NCBI GenBank assembly: GCA_019321725.1
Contig: CM033113.1
Span: forward strand, 9,672,001 to 9,736,000
DNA length: 64,000 nt
Direction: 5' to 3'
Origin: Paulownia fortunei
Lineage: Eukaryota; Streptophyta; Magnoliopsida; Lamiales; Paulowniaceae
Below are positions 16,099 through 30,680 of the stretch, piece after piece. Position 1 is the first letter of the stretch. Every line of letters begins with the position of its first letter. The notes under the pieces are model-generated. The model was not told the origin of the DNA. It saw only the letters and a list, made by a program, of their open reading frames with translations, and made no database searches. The translations under genes and the position numbers were made by a program.

Positions 16099-18462
16099 AA
16101 TCAGCGCCTAGGCACTGGCTTACGGATTTGTGAGGCTAAAATTGACATTTTGTCCTCTTTAGAACATGCCAATCAGATTTTTAAGATCTCAAGAGCCTTC
16201 AAACAAGGAGAGAGAGGATTTTTGGAGACAAAAAGTGAAGAAACAAGAGAGTAAAAAAAGAGAAGGGAGAAGACAAAAAGAAGGAATTTTGGGAAAGATA
16301 GAATAATTCTTCCAAACTTGAAGAAAGATATCGACAAGGAAAGAAAAGCTCATCCTTTTTTAAGTTTCATTTTATTATTATCTCTTCATTTGAATATGTG
16401 TATGAATATTGTTAAAATATTGCTTATTTTCATTATGAACTAATTTTCATTTCTAGGGTTGTGATGTAATCTAATTAGGATGTGTTAAATATTTTTATCA
16501 AGTCAATTCTTGATTTATCTATCAAATTGAGTTTTCTATATTGTTCTTAGTGTTTTCAATTATTTGGCCACTAATTGAATGATTTGCTAATCATATTGAT
16601 CGGGGAGGTGATATATGTGTCTAATTCTAGGTGTAGAGAACCATAAATTGCATATAAGATAGGAATATACTTTCATGGTTTGTGTAGTCTTGTTTGATAT
16701 CCATAGAACTAAATGAATTATTGATTGTTATAATTCACATAGGAATATAATGAGTTTGCAATTGATAGTATTTTCATTAGGCCTTGGGAGAGGCTAATGG
16801 ATAATTTAGAAATTTTCGATTATCACTTCAGAAATAAGTTGAAATTGATGAGATAGATTATTCAACTCAAACTAATTATAATGAAATCATAATCCTAGGT
16901 CTTTATAATCATTGATATTCGTTTTTACTCGATTTTGCGGATTATTTTGTAGAGTAATTTAAATTCATTCACATTAATTGCCACTCGCTTTCGTTTGTTC
17001 AAATAAAATTAGAGTACACAAAATTTTGGTATTTAGTAATTTAATAGTTCTTGTGGGAACAATAATTTACTCATCATTTTATTACTTATATGGATAACGT
17101 GCACTTGTGTTCACGAATTTTCGCAACAAGTTTTTGTGGTGTGGCTGCTGGGATCCTGCTCCAGGAGAGTTTACGGTTCACTTGGATCCTGCTGGATATC
17201 CACATATAGTCCTGAAAAGAGGTAAAGCTATCCAGTATAGAATTGGAACCTGGAATGGGCTCCGATTCAGTGGGGCACCTGATACAAGAGCAGATCCCAC
17301 ATACAGGTTGAGGTTTCGGATGAATAAGAATGAGATAAACTACAGGGAAGATACTATTGACAGATCAGTTGTTTCAAAGTACTCAGTGAGTCAGAATGGT
17401 GTTGCACGGCGCTGGACATGGAATTATCGAGCCCAAGCCTTGACCATTTACAAGAACATGCCAGCAGATAATTGTGATAGTTATAAGTTGTGTGGTGCAT
17501 ATGGCAGTTGCTATGTTGGATTATCTCCTGTATGTGGCTGTCTGGATGGATTTGTGCCGAAAGATCCAGAGGGCTGGATTAGAGTAGATTGGTCAAATGG
17601 ATGCATTCGAAGGACACCCTTGAACTGTCAAGGAGATGTGTTTTTGAAGTATTCAGGATCACAGTATTCCTGGTTCAATGATCAGAGTGTAGTCCTTGCA
17701 GAATGCAAATCGGAATGCCTGAGGAATTGTTCTTGTATGGCATACACACAGTTGGATATAAGTGAAGGGGAAAGTGGATGCCTGTTTTACTATGGGGACT
17801 TGATTGACATCAGAAATGGATCCCAAGGTGGACAAGATCTTTACATCAGAACGGCTTCTTCCGAGTTAGGTAAGAATTTATTCAAAATATGTGCAAGCTT
17901 ATGAATATTTAACTCTCTGTTTAATCCTGTAGTTATTTTCATTCTGAAGGCAAAAGCTCAAGGAGCATATCGTTCTAAAATACAACACTTCCCTTAAAAT
18001 ACTTCCATAACAGTGTGCTTCCAATAAATAAGAACAACATGTTCCCTTGAATATGTTTTGGATAACATGATTTCTGACCAAATATTTCATACATTTGACT
18101 TCTTCTGACTCAATAGATGATACTAAGCTGGTCAGTCAAAAGAGAGATTTGTGGAATCATCCACAATAAACACAGGAATTCTACAAAATAACTCTAGAGA
18201 ATCCATAAAAGACACATTATTCATACCTTCGTTTCTTTAAGTTGCTGACCAGGTGGGGCTGTTGTGCGTGCAAAAATATCCTGAAGACAGGACAGGCATG
18301 TCTTCGGTGGTTTTCATGCTGGGGAATGAAGTTGCACTGCCTCAGGCTAAGCAGCCTGGTTTTTTCACGGAAAGAGATGTTTTTGTTGCTCAGAGTTTAA
18401 CTAGCACAAATGCAGCAAATTCAGTGAATGAAGTTACCATTACGTGGCCCGAGGGCAGATAG

Positions 18463-18639
18463 GAAACTATTGCAGTACTTTGGAATGTCATACCAAGCCT
18501 TTGTCTGCTCTGAAAGTTTAGATGATTTCCCAAGATAAGCACAGTGAAAATGATACAACAGTGGCTTAAGCTCCAATAGGTCCTTAGGTTGACCCACATA
18601 GTTAGGAATCATGGCATCAATGGTTCAATGTCAAATCAA
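18463..18639. other. Junction between pseudogene copy 3 and gypsy fragment
   Basis: Short 3' flank of the pseudogene; the retroelement similarity on the minus strand starts at about 18640. No feature could be assigned. Confidence 0.4.
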
Positions 18640-20480
18640 CTATCACTCGCTTCTTAGTATTTGACGGCATTGAAGACATTTAAAGTTACCCCGTCTTCAT
18701 GTACCCAAAGGCGCAACTCATCCTTTTGTACATTAATAAGTGCATGCTTGGTTGCCAAGAATGGTATTCCAAGTTTAATAGGGAATCTCTATCTTCTTTC
18801 ATGTCAAGAACGATGAAATATGTAGAAAAAATAAACTTGTCAACCTTCATAACTACATCTTCATTTACCCTTTAGGATGCTTTAGTGAGCGATCTGCCAA
18901 TTGCAAGCTAACTGTAGTAGGTCTTGCTTTATCTAACCCAAGCTTCCTAAAAATGGATGAAGACATTAATTGAACAAGGAATAGTGGAACTCTTTGGATC
19001 CTTAAGCTTTGGAGGCAGCTTCTTCTACAAGATGGCATTGCATTCTTTAGTGAGTGCAATAATCTCGTAGTCCTCTAATTTTCTCTTATTTGAGAGGATG
19101 TGCTTCATGAACTTCACATATCTTAGCATCTATTCAAGAGCATTGGCAAATATGAAGCTTCTTTTAAAGACATCTAGAAAGTTAGCAAACTGTTTATCAA
19201 GCTTGCTCTTCTTTAGGCGCTGAGGATAAGAAACTCTCGCTGATAGCTCTTGAGGAAGGCTTGACTGAACTACTACTTGGCCTTCTTCATCTTCCATTAG
19301 AGGCTTTTGTGTTGGTGCCTCTTGTCCATCCTTGATAGGTTTTTCAACTCTTCACCGCTTCTCAAAATAATAGCATTGCAATGTTCTTTGTCCTCTTCCC
19401 TTGGGTTTACCTCAGATGTGCTAGGCAAATTATCTTGTTGTTTCTTAGAAAACATATTGACCAATTGGTCCTCCAAGCTTCGAATTTGTGCTGATTGATT
19501 TTGAAAATGTGTTTGAGTTTCTGTCACGAATTGGCTTTGGGAATTTGCCAATTAAGTTAAATTTTTTTTTAAAGATTCAGTTTCTTCTCTTGTGGTGGTA
19601 ACTAGGTTCAAGTTGTATCACACTCTTGACTATTTCTCCAAGAAAGATTTAGATAATTATGCTATCCATATTGAATTGGTTGGAGAAAGGTTTGTTCTAC
19701 TGCTGATTATTTCCCATATATTGAGCTTGCTCGATGCAAATAGATTACGCTTGTGGCATTTACTACTCGCATGAGAACAGCCGCGTAACTCCCATACCAT
19801 GGGAGTTGTGTAAATAGCATTTGTTGAAAATGCCCCAAGATGCTTGGATAACGCATCTACCTTAGCAGTCCATGCAGTGAAGGTGTCTACTTCATGTATT
19901 CCAAAATCATTCTTTGTTACGGCATGTTCAGTTGGCCACTGATCTCGTCTAGCAATTCATAGGACGCCTCGTATGTTTTTCCCATTAATGAACCTCCAAT
20001 AACTACATTTACAAGGGTTCTTGTTGAATTATTCAACCTAATATAAAAACTCCGTAATTGCAACCATTCTTGGAGACCATGTTGCGGACATTTTCTCAAT
20101 AATTCCTCGAATCTTTTTCAAGCTTCATACAAGGGCTCCATGTCATGTTGCACAAACGTAGTGATATCATTCCGTATTTTGGATTTTTTCGATGGTGGGA
20201 AAAACTTGGACAAGGACTTCTGCACCAAAGTGTCCGAAGCATAGATAGATCCTGGCAGCAGTGAATTTAACCATCTCGATCTCGCTCGATCCCTTAGTGA
20301 GAATAGGAACAGTCACACTCTAGTGGCCTCATCAAGAACACCATTATATTTATAAGTGTCAGAGATAACAGATTTCAAAAAAATTGGCTAAACAGAGATT
20401 TGGATTGTCATGGGGCGAACCAGTTGGCTTGATCTCAAAGTTGTTTGCATGGATGGCAGGACACCTTATTCCCGAGAATG
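18640..20480 (-). mobile_element. Ty3/gypsy gag-protease remnant
   Basis: Read on the minus strand, pieces of a gypsy polyprotein appear in the right order but with several stops and frame changes. They are: a gag core near 20150-19917 (CPQHGLQEWLQLRSFYIRLN and GGSLMGKTYEASYELLDEI), a gag C-terminal piece at 19551-19297 (SLEDQLVNMFSKKQ, then NAIILRSGEEL), and a protease-linked piece at 19059-18865 (SSIFRKLGLDKARPTTVSLQ, then LADRSLKHPKG). The family is that of Athila/Tat-like elements. Reverse transcriptase and integrase are absent, so the element is truncated at its 3' side next to pseudogene copy 3. It is not functional. Confidence 0.85.
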
Positions 20481-20771
20481 TGTGATTGACAATGGGCATT
20501 ATAATGCCCGATTGTTCTCAATTTCATCTTCTCGATTGTTGCAATTGTGATGTGTAACTGTTTAGAAGTTTTTATTTTCTCCTTTTTATTTTTCGACAGG
20601 ATTTCTTTATATCAGAATCAAAAGGAATTAAATTACTACTTCTGTCTCCTCTCATAGACCAAAAGAAACTTCAAAGAAGAAAAAAGATGAACACACATAA
20701 AGAAAAAAATCAACTTAAAACTAGAGTTTTTAGTAGTAGAAGCACAATCACTGTGAACAATACCAAAAACT

Positions 20772-21749
20772 TATTATGGATTTGTACGCTAGTGGATGTA
20801 TTGTTAACAAGTAATATAATGATGAGAAGAGTATCATCCTACGAGGATTATATTTCTAAACATCGAAATTAATCTAACTCTAATTTTATTTCAACAATCG
20901 AAAAAGTAGAGAATTAAAAGAAAATTAAATACACACAAAAAACAAAAGCAAGATTTAACACATAGAAAATCAATATCTTAGAACTCTAGGATTTTTAATT
21001 TCACCAAGATTTATCCTGTTCAAATTCTCTAATTAAATTAATTAATAATTATTCATATGCTAATGGTGAGTTTTGCTAGTTTAATTATTAATCTCTCTCA
21101 AGCATTAATAATTTATTTCAACAAGCAAATTTTCTGCATCTCTGTAAAAATTCTGAACTCATCGAAATTTATTAGGAATAACGAACCTAAATCACCACTC
21201 AAGTTTCATAGATATCTCTATGTTATGATATTCTCATGATATTTCAATCATGGACAAATTCAATATCACTCTCAAATCATGCATTTGTTGATCAAACAAT
21301 TATAAGCATTAATCACAAATTAAAATAATCAGTATATAATGGAATAAACATCAAATTGATTGCAATTATGAAGATTCATACATTCATAATGTGTTACATG
21401 GTAACACCAGAAAAGAAAATTAGTTGATAATAAGAATAAAAAAAACTTTAATTAATCATTGTCTTAAACATCCGTCTGCATGGGTGCCACAGTGCCAGCT
21501 TTTCCACCGTGTGGCGCTAAGTCTCTATCATTTGCAACCATGGCATCCAATTTTTTTTATAGCCATGGTTGTTTACGCTGTTTTGCTCCACTTTTGTGGT
21601 TAACTACTTCAAATTATCAAATGCTTTATATAACACCACATCTACAAAACAAACAATAAAAACACATAAAAGGCAAACATAATACTCTTAAAGTATCGAA
21701 CTTATCAAGTTAAAAGCATTCAATTAATTAATATAAAACCAACTCGTCA
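20772..21749 (-). mobile_element. LTR of the minus-strand gypsy element
   Basis: On the minus strand this 978-bp segment begins TGACGAGTTGGTTTTATA (21749 downwards) and ends ATAATA, followed by AGTTTTTGGTATTGTTC. That is the same LTR-end/primer-site layout as at 17128. It lies upstream of the gag remnant on the same strand, so it should be the 5' LTR. The terminal CA has apparently mutated to TA. Frames of about 60 codons inside it are not genes. The 20481-20771 leader is non-coding. Confidence 0.65.
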
Positions 21750-23452
21750 CTTGTCCCTGGACATTCACATAGTATATGAGGACGAGAGATGTAAGAAATG
21801 CAGTGAAAGTTTAGTTAGTATTCTAATGTTTGTTAATTAATAATAATGGTCTTGGCAACCGGTAAGAGTAAGGGCAAAGTTATTGACGATCATACTCTCG
21901 GATTACTGCATGATTCTTCTAATTATTTTTCTTTTCTTTCCCTAGAAAATATTATATTGACGTAAATTGTTGGCAGTTTTTTTTTTTTTTTTTCCTTTTT
22001 ACCCTAAATAAAGGTAGGGAAGGGGGGTGATTTTTGGATTGAGGCATAACTACTGATCAACAAATCCATTAATATAATTTCATTAAAATGTTATTTAAAT
22101 TGAGTTCCCTTCATCAGTGAGGTTTAGGAACGACTATTGCAAGTAGGTGTCATGCAAAAGTGTAATATAAAAGTTTGATAAAAGATCAAACTCCAAATTG
22201 AAGCAATAAATAGACCAAATGTGATAAAATAATCTGACAGAAACTACTAAACTGATAAAAAGAAAAATCATTGAATGTATCATAACAAAAGTCTTGTTTC
22301 AAGTCAACACCAAAAGTATTATTCCAGGTCTTTTGGTACATCGATTTATCTTCCAAATTGCCATTGTCTGGACGAAACTAAAAGGAAACGCGCGACAAGG
22401 ACTAATGAAAGTTCGCAAAAGACTAACTAGTGTGAAAACTATTAATACCAAAAGACTCTTTTTTGTGGAGGCATGTTGAAGAGAAGAAGACACGACAACT
22501 CATACATGAATCATTCATTTTCTTTTTTCAGCCTTTGACAATTCAAGGCGCCAAATTCTTCCAACATTAAATGCAAAGTTGAGCATGCAAGCAAAGACTC
22601 AGTTGTTTCTAACTAGCAAATTTTTCAACCATAGTAATCCAACTATTCAGGTTCACCATTCACAATACAAATTACTAATTTACAGTTACCATTACTATGC
22701 CAGAGGCCAGATTGGAAATAATAGCTCATTTTTTGTCCTTGTCCTAGGTCAAATGCATGCTTCATGTGCACTGGATGGAGATGCACCTTGTATCCAAACG
22801 GACATGCACATAGGTGTGTGTTTTTGTGTGTGGACGACGGATAGACGCTATAATTCTCTAATAAATACATTGTTCCTCAAATTCTACCATTTAGGTGAAT
22901 TTGTAGGTTGTCACAGGTAGCATCTATCCGACCCACAGCTAGCTAGGCCCACTAAAAGTGTGAACCAAACCTGACCCGTCCAAATCTAATCTAAATTTGA
23001 CAAAATGAAAGAATACATCAAGACAAATGTAAGAGTTAACAGACCAATGGATCAGTAGAACATGCTTAAAGTAAGACTCAGGCGAGTTCATTACTGTACA
23101 AAGATATTACTGCAGATAGTAACTAATAGGCGTTCTTGGAACCACAAAACAGCAGCAAATCATGAATTAGTTAAAAAAATTAGATTAAAATCTCTACGAC
23201 TTTACGATTTAACATAAATTTCAAACCTTGAATTGACTTTACGGCACTTTAGTAGTTGCCGTGGTAGCAATGACTGAACAACCACTGTTGCTATCAGCAA
23301 GCTGGAAGAAGACATATTCCGTAAGACTGAAAGTTTGAAGAAGAAGAAGATAAATTAGTTTCGTTGAACAATAAACATATGCATTCAACTTCTTTCCATG
23401 CTCACTAATCCGCACAAGCAATTAAATAAAGGGTTCAAAAATAACTGCACGC
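21750..23452. other. Upstream region of S-RLK copy 4
   Basis: No gene. 22163-23452 is the duplicate of the region upstream of copy 3 and presumably carries the copy 4 promoter. About 22320-22915 has no counterpart upstream of copy 3; it could be an insertion here or a deletion there, and no terminal repeats were recognised. A 17-base T run at about 21978 is the only low-complexity feature of note. Confidence 0.5.
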
Positions 23453-27170
<3,718 letters not shown>

Positions 27171-28181
27171 GAAACAAATTGCAGTACTTTTGACACCTTA
27201 TCTTTTCTTTGGTCGTTTTACATGTAAAATTTAAGATATTAGATGGGAATTTCTAATAGTAATGCTCCAATTGGCAACATAGTGTGACACGTGAAAACTC
27301 AACAAACCCTGCTCAACCCTAACGGTGTACATGGAGAGAGAGTTAATATATTTGAGCTCAATCTCTAAAAATTTATTTGAATTCGGTTCATTAAAGCATA
27401 TAAATTCGTCTTGATTAGTAAAAAAAAATAATAAAAATATATATAAAAAAATCAAATTACTTGAGATCGATTCATTTCGACTCGATTAAAGTTCGTTTGA
27501 ATTCAATTTTGATTAACATTAAAATAAGTTCAAACATAAATTTTAAAATCCAAACATAAATTTTAAAATCCAAACAAAAATTTAATCCAATTCAATTCAT
27601 TTCCACCTCTAAATTGGGTTTGGGTTTAATTTGGGTTAGACCCCTAGTAACCAAAAAAAAAAAAAATTGCTTAGGGCAGGTCCAAGTTCAATCAGCCAAG
27701 TCTACCTAGTATCTCCGAGTCCAGGTCCAACATAATAATAGGCTAGGGCTGGGCTGGGCTAGTTCATGGATGGTCACCATTTAAGTTCACAACACTCATT
27801 ATTTTTGTACAGAAGTTTTATTTACTAAATAGATGTCCTTATCGAAAAATCAGAACAAGAAAGACAAGCATCTAGATCAGGGAAAAACATTAAGAATTAT
27901 TAACATATATTGCGACTTTTCCTTTTTTGAGTTTGGATTATTGGCCTTCTGTTAAAAAATGAAGAATGAATATGAATCTTTCTCCTTTTTATAATGAACG
28001 TAACTGAAGACATGATTTATAAAACTTTGTTAACTAATAGACTAGATTTTTAGATTTATGGGAATTTTAAATGTTATGACGTGAGAATTGGGCTGGGAAT
28101 CTCCGTGGGACTTAACTCCTCCCGTCCATTTTTTTGGTGGGCTAATTCTTCTGTCCAAATTTTAGATATGGTGTAAAAATT
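27171..28181. other. 3' flank of copy 4, AT-rich
   Basis: No supported gene. Contains a 20-bp tandem repeat (27531-27570) and short homopolymers. The region leads into a relic of a fifth receptor-kinase copy. Confidence 0.5.
27531..27580. repeat. 20-bp tandem repeat
   Basis: Two exact units, CAAACATAAATTTTAAAATC at 27531-27550 and 27551-27570, followed by a partial decayed third. Confidence 0.9.
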
Positions 28182-28222
28182 AACCAAAACTTGAGGAGGG
28201 TGTATTTGGACCTATTTTTAAG
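28182..28222 (+). pseudogene. Relic of S-RLK exon 3, fifth copy
   Basis: AACCAAAACTTGAGGAGGGT followed by GTATTTGGACCTATTTTTAAG and then GTAATA lines up with the end of exon 3 of copies 1, 2 and 4, which encodes [13 protein letters not shown] and ends at the same GT donor. One base is missing and several are changed. No other exon of this copy was found. The adjacent bases to 28263 may be relic intron, where the next LTR begins. Confidence 0.7.
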
Positions 28223-28263
28223 GTAATATATTTGCTCCACGATTTATGCTTTCATGTTAATCC

Positions 28264-28708
28264 TGTTAGATTACTTCAATACAAACAGAATCAAGAAACA
28301 TAGAGAAAATCAGAAAGAATAATTAAGATGAATAAAACCAGAAAATAAGATATCTTACAAAGGAAAATGAATGGAGATCAGAAAAACAACAATGAAACAA
28401 GAGTACAAATAGCCAGGTTAGCTAGGGTTGAAATTTAAGTAGTGAAAAATCTAAAATACTCTTACTAATAAGCATAAATGACAACGGTATTAGAGTTGTT
28501 CATTTTATTTACTTGTAAGGTTGTATAAGTCTTTCACTTTTTGACTTGTAACGTATATAAGCTCTTTTTTCATTGTATGTAAAGACATAATTTAGTTTAG
28601 AAGATATTAGAACTCTTGCTTCTATTTTCTCATCTTTTCTTCATCTTCTTCTTTCTCTTTGATTTTCTTTGATTCTTTAATATAAAGTTTGTATTGAGTA
28701 ATCTTACA
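28264..28708 (-). mobile_element. Copia LTR with long inverted termini
   Basis: Bounded by TGTTAGATTACTTCAATACA (from 28264) and its near inverted copy ending at 28708 (GTATTGAGTAATCTTACA), a terminal inverted repeat of about 22 bp and unusually long for an LTR. It sits directly after the minus-strand copia RNase H remnant, where the 3' LTR should be. TATATAAGC at 28553-28561 followed by a CT-rich stretch reads like a promoter on the + strand, so the orientation is not settled. No clear target duplication was found. Confidence 0.55.
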
Positions 28709-28739
28709 AAAGATACTCAGATATATTATGATATTTCCC

Positions 28740-30060
28740 CATAAACTCACGATGCAGTTATAGAAAGCATCAAGAGTTTGCCAATTAAAAAACAAAAATA
28801 TGAAAACAAGTGTGACTTGGTACACAAATTTGCAATCTGTAAAGATGAAGAAATGAATAACAAACTAAGAGTGTCATGTTGAAGGTGGTGATGAGTGAGA
28901 TAGTAATCAATTTCAATATGCTTAGTTCCCTCATAAAAGACCAAATTGTGAGCAATCTAAATAGCACTCTTATTGTCACAATGCATAGGAGTGAGATGGG
29001 AGAGGGAAATACCCATATTTACAAGTAACCATTGTAGCCAAGCTATCTGATAATAGAGGCCATAACCTAATACTCAGCTTTTGTGGAAGATGGAGAAACA
29101 ACACTTTGTTTCTTACTCTTCTAATAAATAAAAGAATTCCTAAAAGAAAATACAGAAGTCATTGATAGATTTGTTGTTTGTTGGACCACTAGCCCAATTA
29201 GCATCCAAATATGCACACAACTCTAAAGAATATGTGGACGAAAATAAAAGACTCTTAAAGAGTATGCTATGAAGGTAAGCGCTCAAATATAAAGAACAAT
29301 AGTCCAATGAACTGTAGTAGGAGAAATAACAGATTGATTGATATGTGATCAACATAGGCAATATCCGGACATGTAATAATGAGATAAACCAAGCTCCCAA
29401 CAATAAAACACAGGGTCAGTCAAAGATATCCCATCTGAAAAAGAATATTGAACATGAAGTTCAAGAGGAGTATCAACAATACTGATATCAGCAAGGCGAG
29501 CAAGTTCAAGGATAATAATTGTATACTTGAATTGTGAAAGAAGATAGTTTTTAAGAGAATAAGTTATCTCAATATCCAAAAAGTAACATAGAGAGCCCAA
29601 ATCTTTTAGTTCAAGATGAGAAGCTAATTCAAACTTTCAAAGCTGCAATACCATCAGCATCATCATCAATAATATAATCATATCATCAACAATCAAAGAA
29701 AGCAAAATACTACCAGTAATAGTAATAGTTGTACGCTTAAGGAAGAGAGCAAAATCATGGTTGCTGGGGCAAAAACCAAGTGAGGTAAGCACAATAGAGA
29801 ATTTCTCAAACTAGACTCATAGCACCTATCTAAGACCATATAAAGCATTTTTAAGTATGCAAAGTATACAAGGTGTCGTGAGAAACACTAGGTGGGGCTA
29901 TGTAAACTTCTTCTTGACGACCACCATTTAAGAAGACATTTTTAATTTTCATTTGTCATATATGTCATTAATTAATTGATGCAACTACAATAAGAGTACG
30001 GGCAATAGTTATTTTTGAAACAAGACTAAAAGTCTTCTCATAATCCATGCCATGCTACTG
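28740..30060 (-). mobile_element. Ty1/copia reverse transcriptase-RNase H remnant
   Basis: Minus-strand pieces in order. The RT end has a decayed VDDM catalytic motif near 29680. Then come GSLCYFLDIEITYSLKNYLL (29600-29349) and DTPLELHVQYSFSDG. RNase H begins YLDANWASGPTNNKSINDFC (~29220-29140), and the C-terminal part shows HCDNKSAI- and TKHIEIDYYLTHHHLQHDTL-like pieces (~28990-28850). Stops and frame changes break every piece, so the element is dead. Integrase and gag were not found; 30060 is an approximate limit. Confidence 0.85.
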
Positions 30061-30680
30061 AGAAAATTTTTTAGCAACCAAACATGCTTTATACTGCTCA
30101 ATTATCCCATCAGATTTAGTTTTGATTTTGTGTGTATATATATAAATATATATATATTGTATGTCTTGTCTAATTTGTTAATTATCCAAACAGCACTTAG
30201 CATTTGCCATAGAAAAATAGCTTCATATTCATCAAATTTCCAATTTGTCTTTTTCTTTTTGGAGAGAAATGATTAGCTACAATATTATGATATTAAAAAT
30301 TATAAATAATTTAAAATATTATATTAAGATGTCAAATCTACAATTAGTGATAGTTCATACATTTTAATCTATGTTGGGAAATAGAAATAAAGCTGTAACA
30401 TATTGCATTTAGTCATATTACCCCTTAATCATATTACCCGTTCAAAAGTAATTTTTAAGTACTTTGTCCTCTTAAACTTAATTATTTTTATATTTTATTC
30501 TTTAAAAATAACTTTCATTGACTATAACACCCATGGGTCATTTTTCATAATGTTCTTTATTAGTTGCAACCTTGCGTTTTCTCCTATTGTTCCACGTAAA
30601 AATCAATAATAATACATTATAATATTTTTTTATTACTGATAACGGTGAAAATATGATAAATAGTAATAGTTTTGTTATAA
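30061..30680. other. AT-rich DNA, no gene seen
   Basis: May include further decayed copia pol sequence at its left end. Nothing else could be assigned. Confidence 0.35.

Larger units (their letters stand above)
15827..17128 (+). mobile_element. Gypsy-type LTR inserted in S-RLK copy 3
   Basis: Starts TGATGAGTGGAAATTATACC exactly where copy 3 departs from copy 4, and ends TTTTCGCAACA. Next comes AGTTTTTGTGGTGTGGCTGC, a decayed form of the AAGTTTTTGGCGCCG primer-binding stretch that follows LTRs of Athila/Tat-like gypsy elements. About 23 bases later the receptor-kinase exon resumes. GATCCAG on the left (15820-15826) and GATCCTG on the right (17152-17158) look like the duplicated target. So the remnant is one LTR plus a primer-site stub, with no coding interior. 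Two GC-rich hairpins lie inside it. Confidence 0.75.
15270..18462 (+). pseudogene. S-receptor-like kinase pseudogene, copy 3
   Basis: Closest to copy 4. The start at 15270 and signal peptide are preserved. Four kinds of damage are visible: a TCA-to-TAA nonsense codon at 15402-15404; a one-base insertion near 15658-15668 (GGGAAATATTGTCG against GGGAAATCTTGTCG in copy 4); an LTR retroelement inserted at 15827-~17151; and deletion of exons 2-6 and the start of exon 7. The exon 1 remnant resumes at 17152-17869 and keeps a GT donor. It lacks five residues around the KLPD site of the paralogue. After ~230 bases of copy-4-like intron and ~150 bases of unmatched DNA, a last-exon fragment (18249-18462) appears, nearly identical to 26957-27170. 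No transmembrane or catalytic kinase segment remains. A secreted S-domain fragment from the 17107-17904 frame is conceivable but has no proper start. Confidence 0.93.

Noticed and set aside
29140..29600. Small minus-strand proteins of 83-87 aa as genes
   Set aside because: They are fragments of a decayed copia RT-RNase H.
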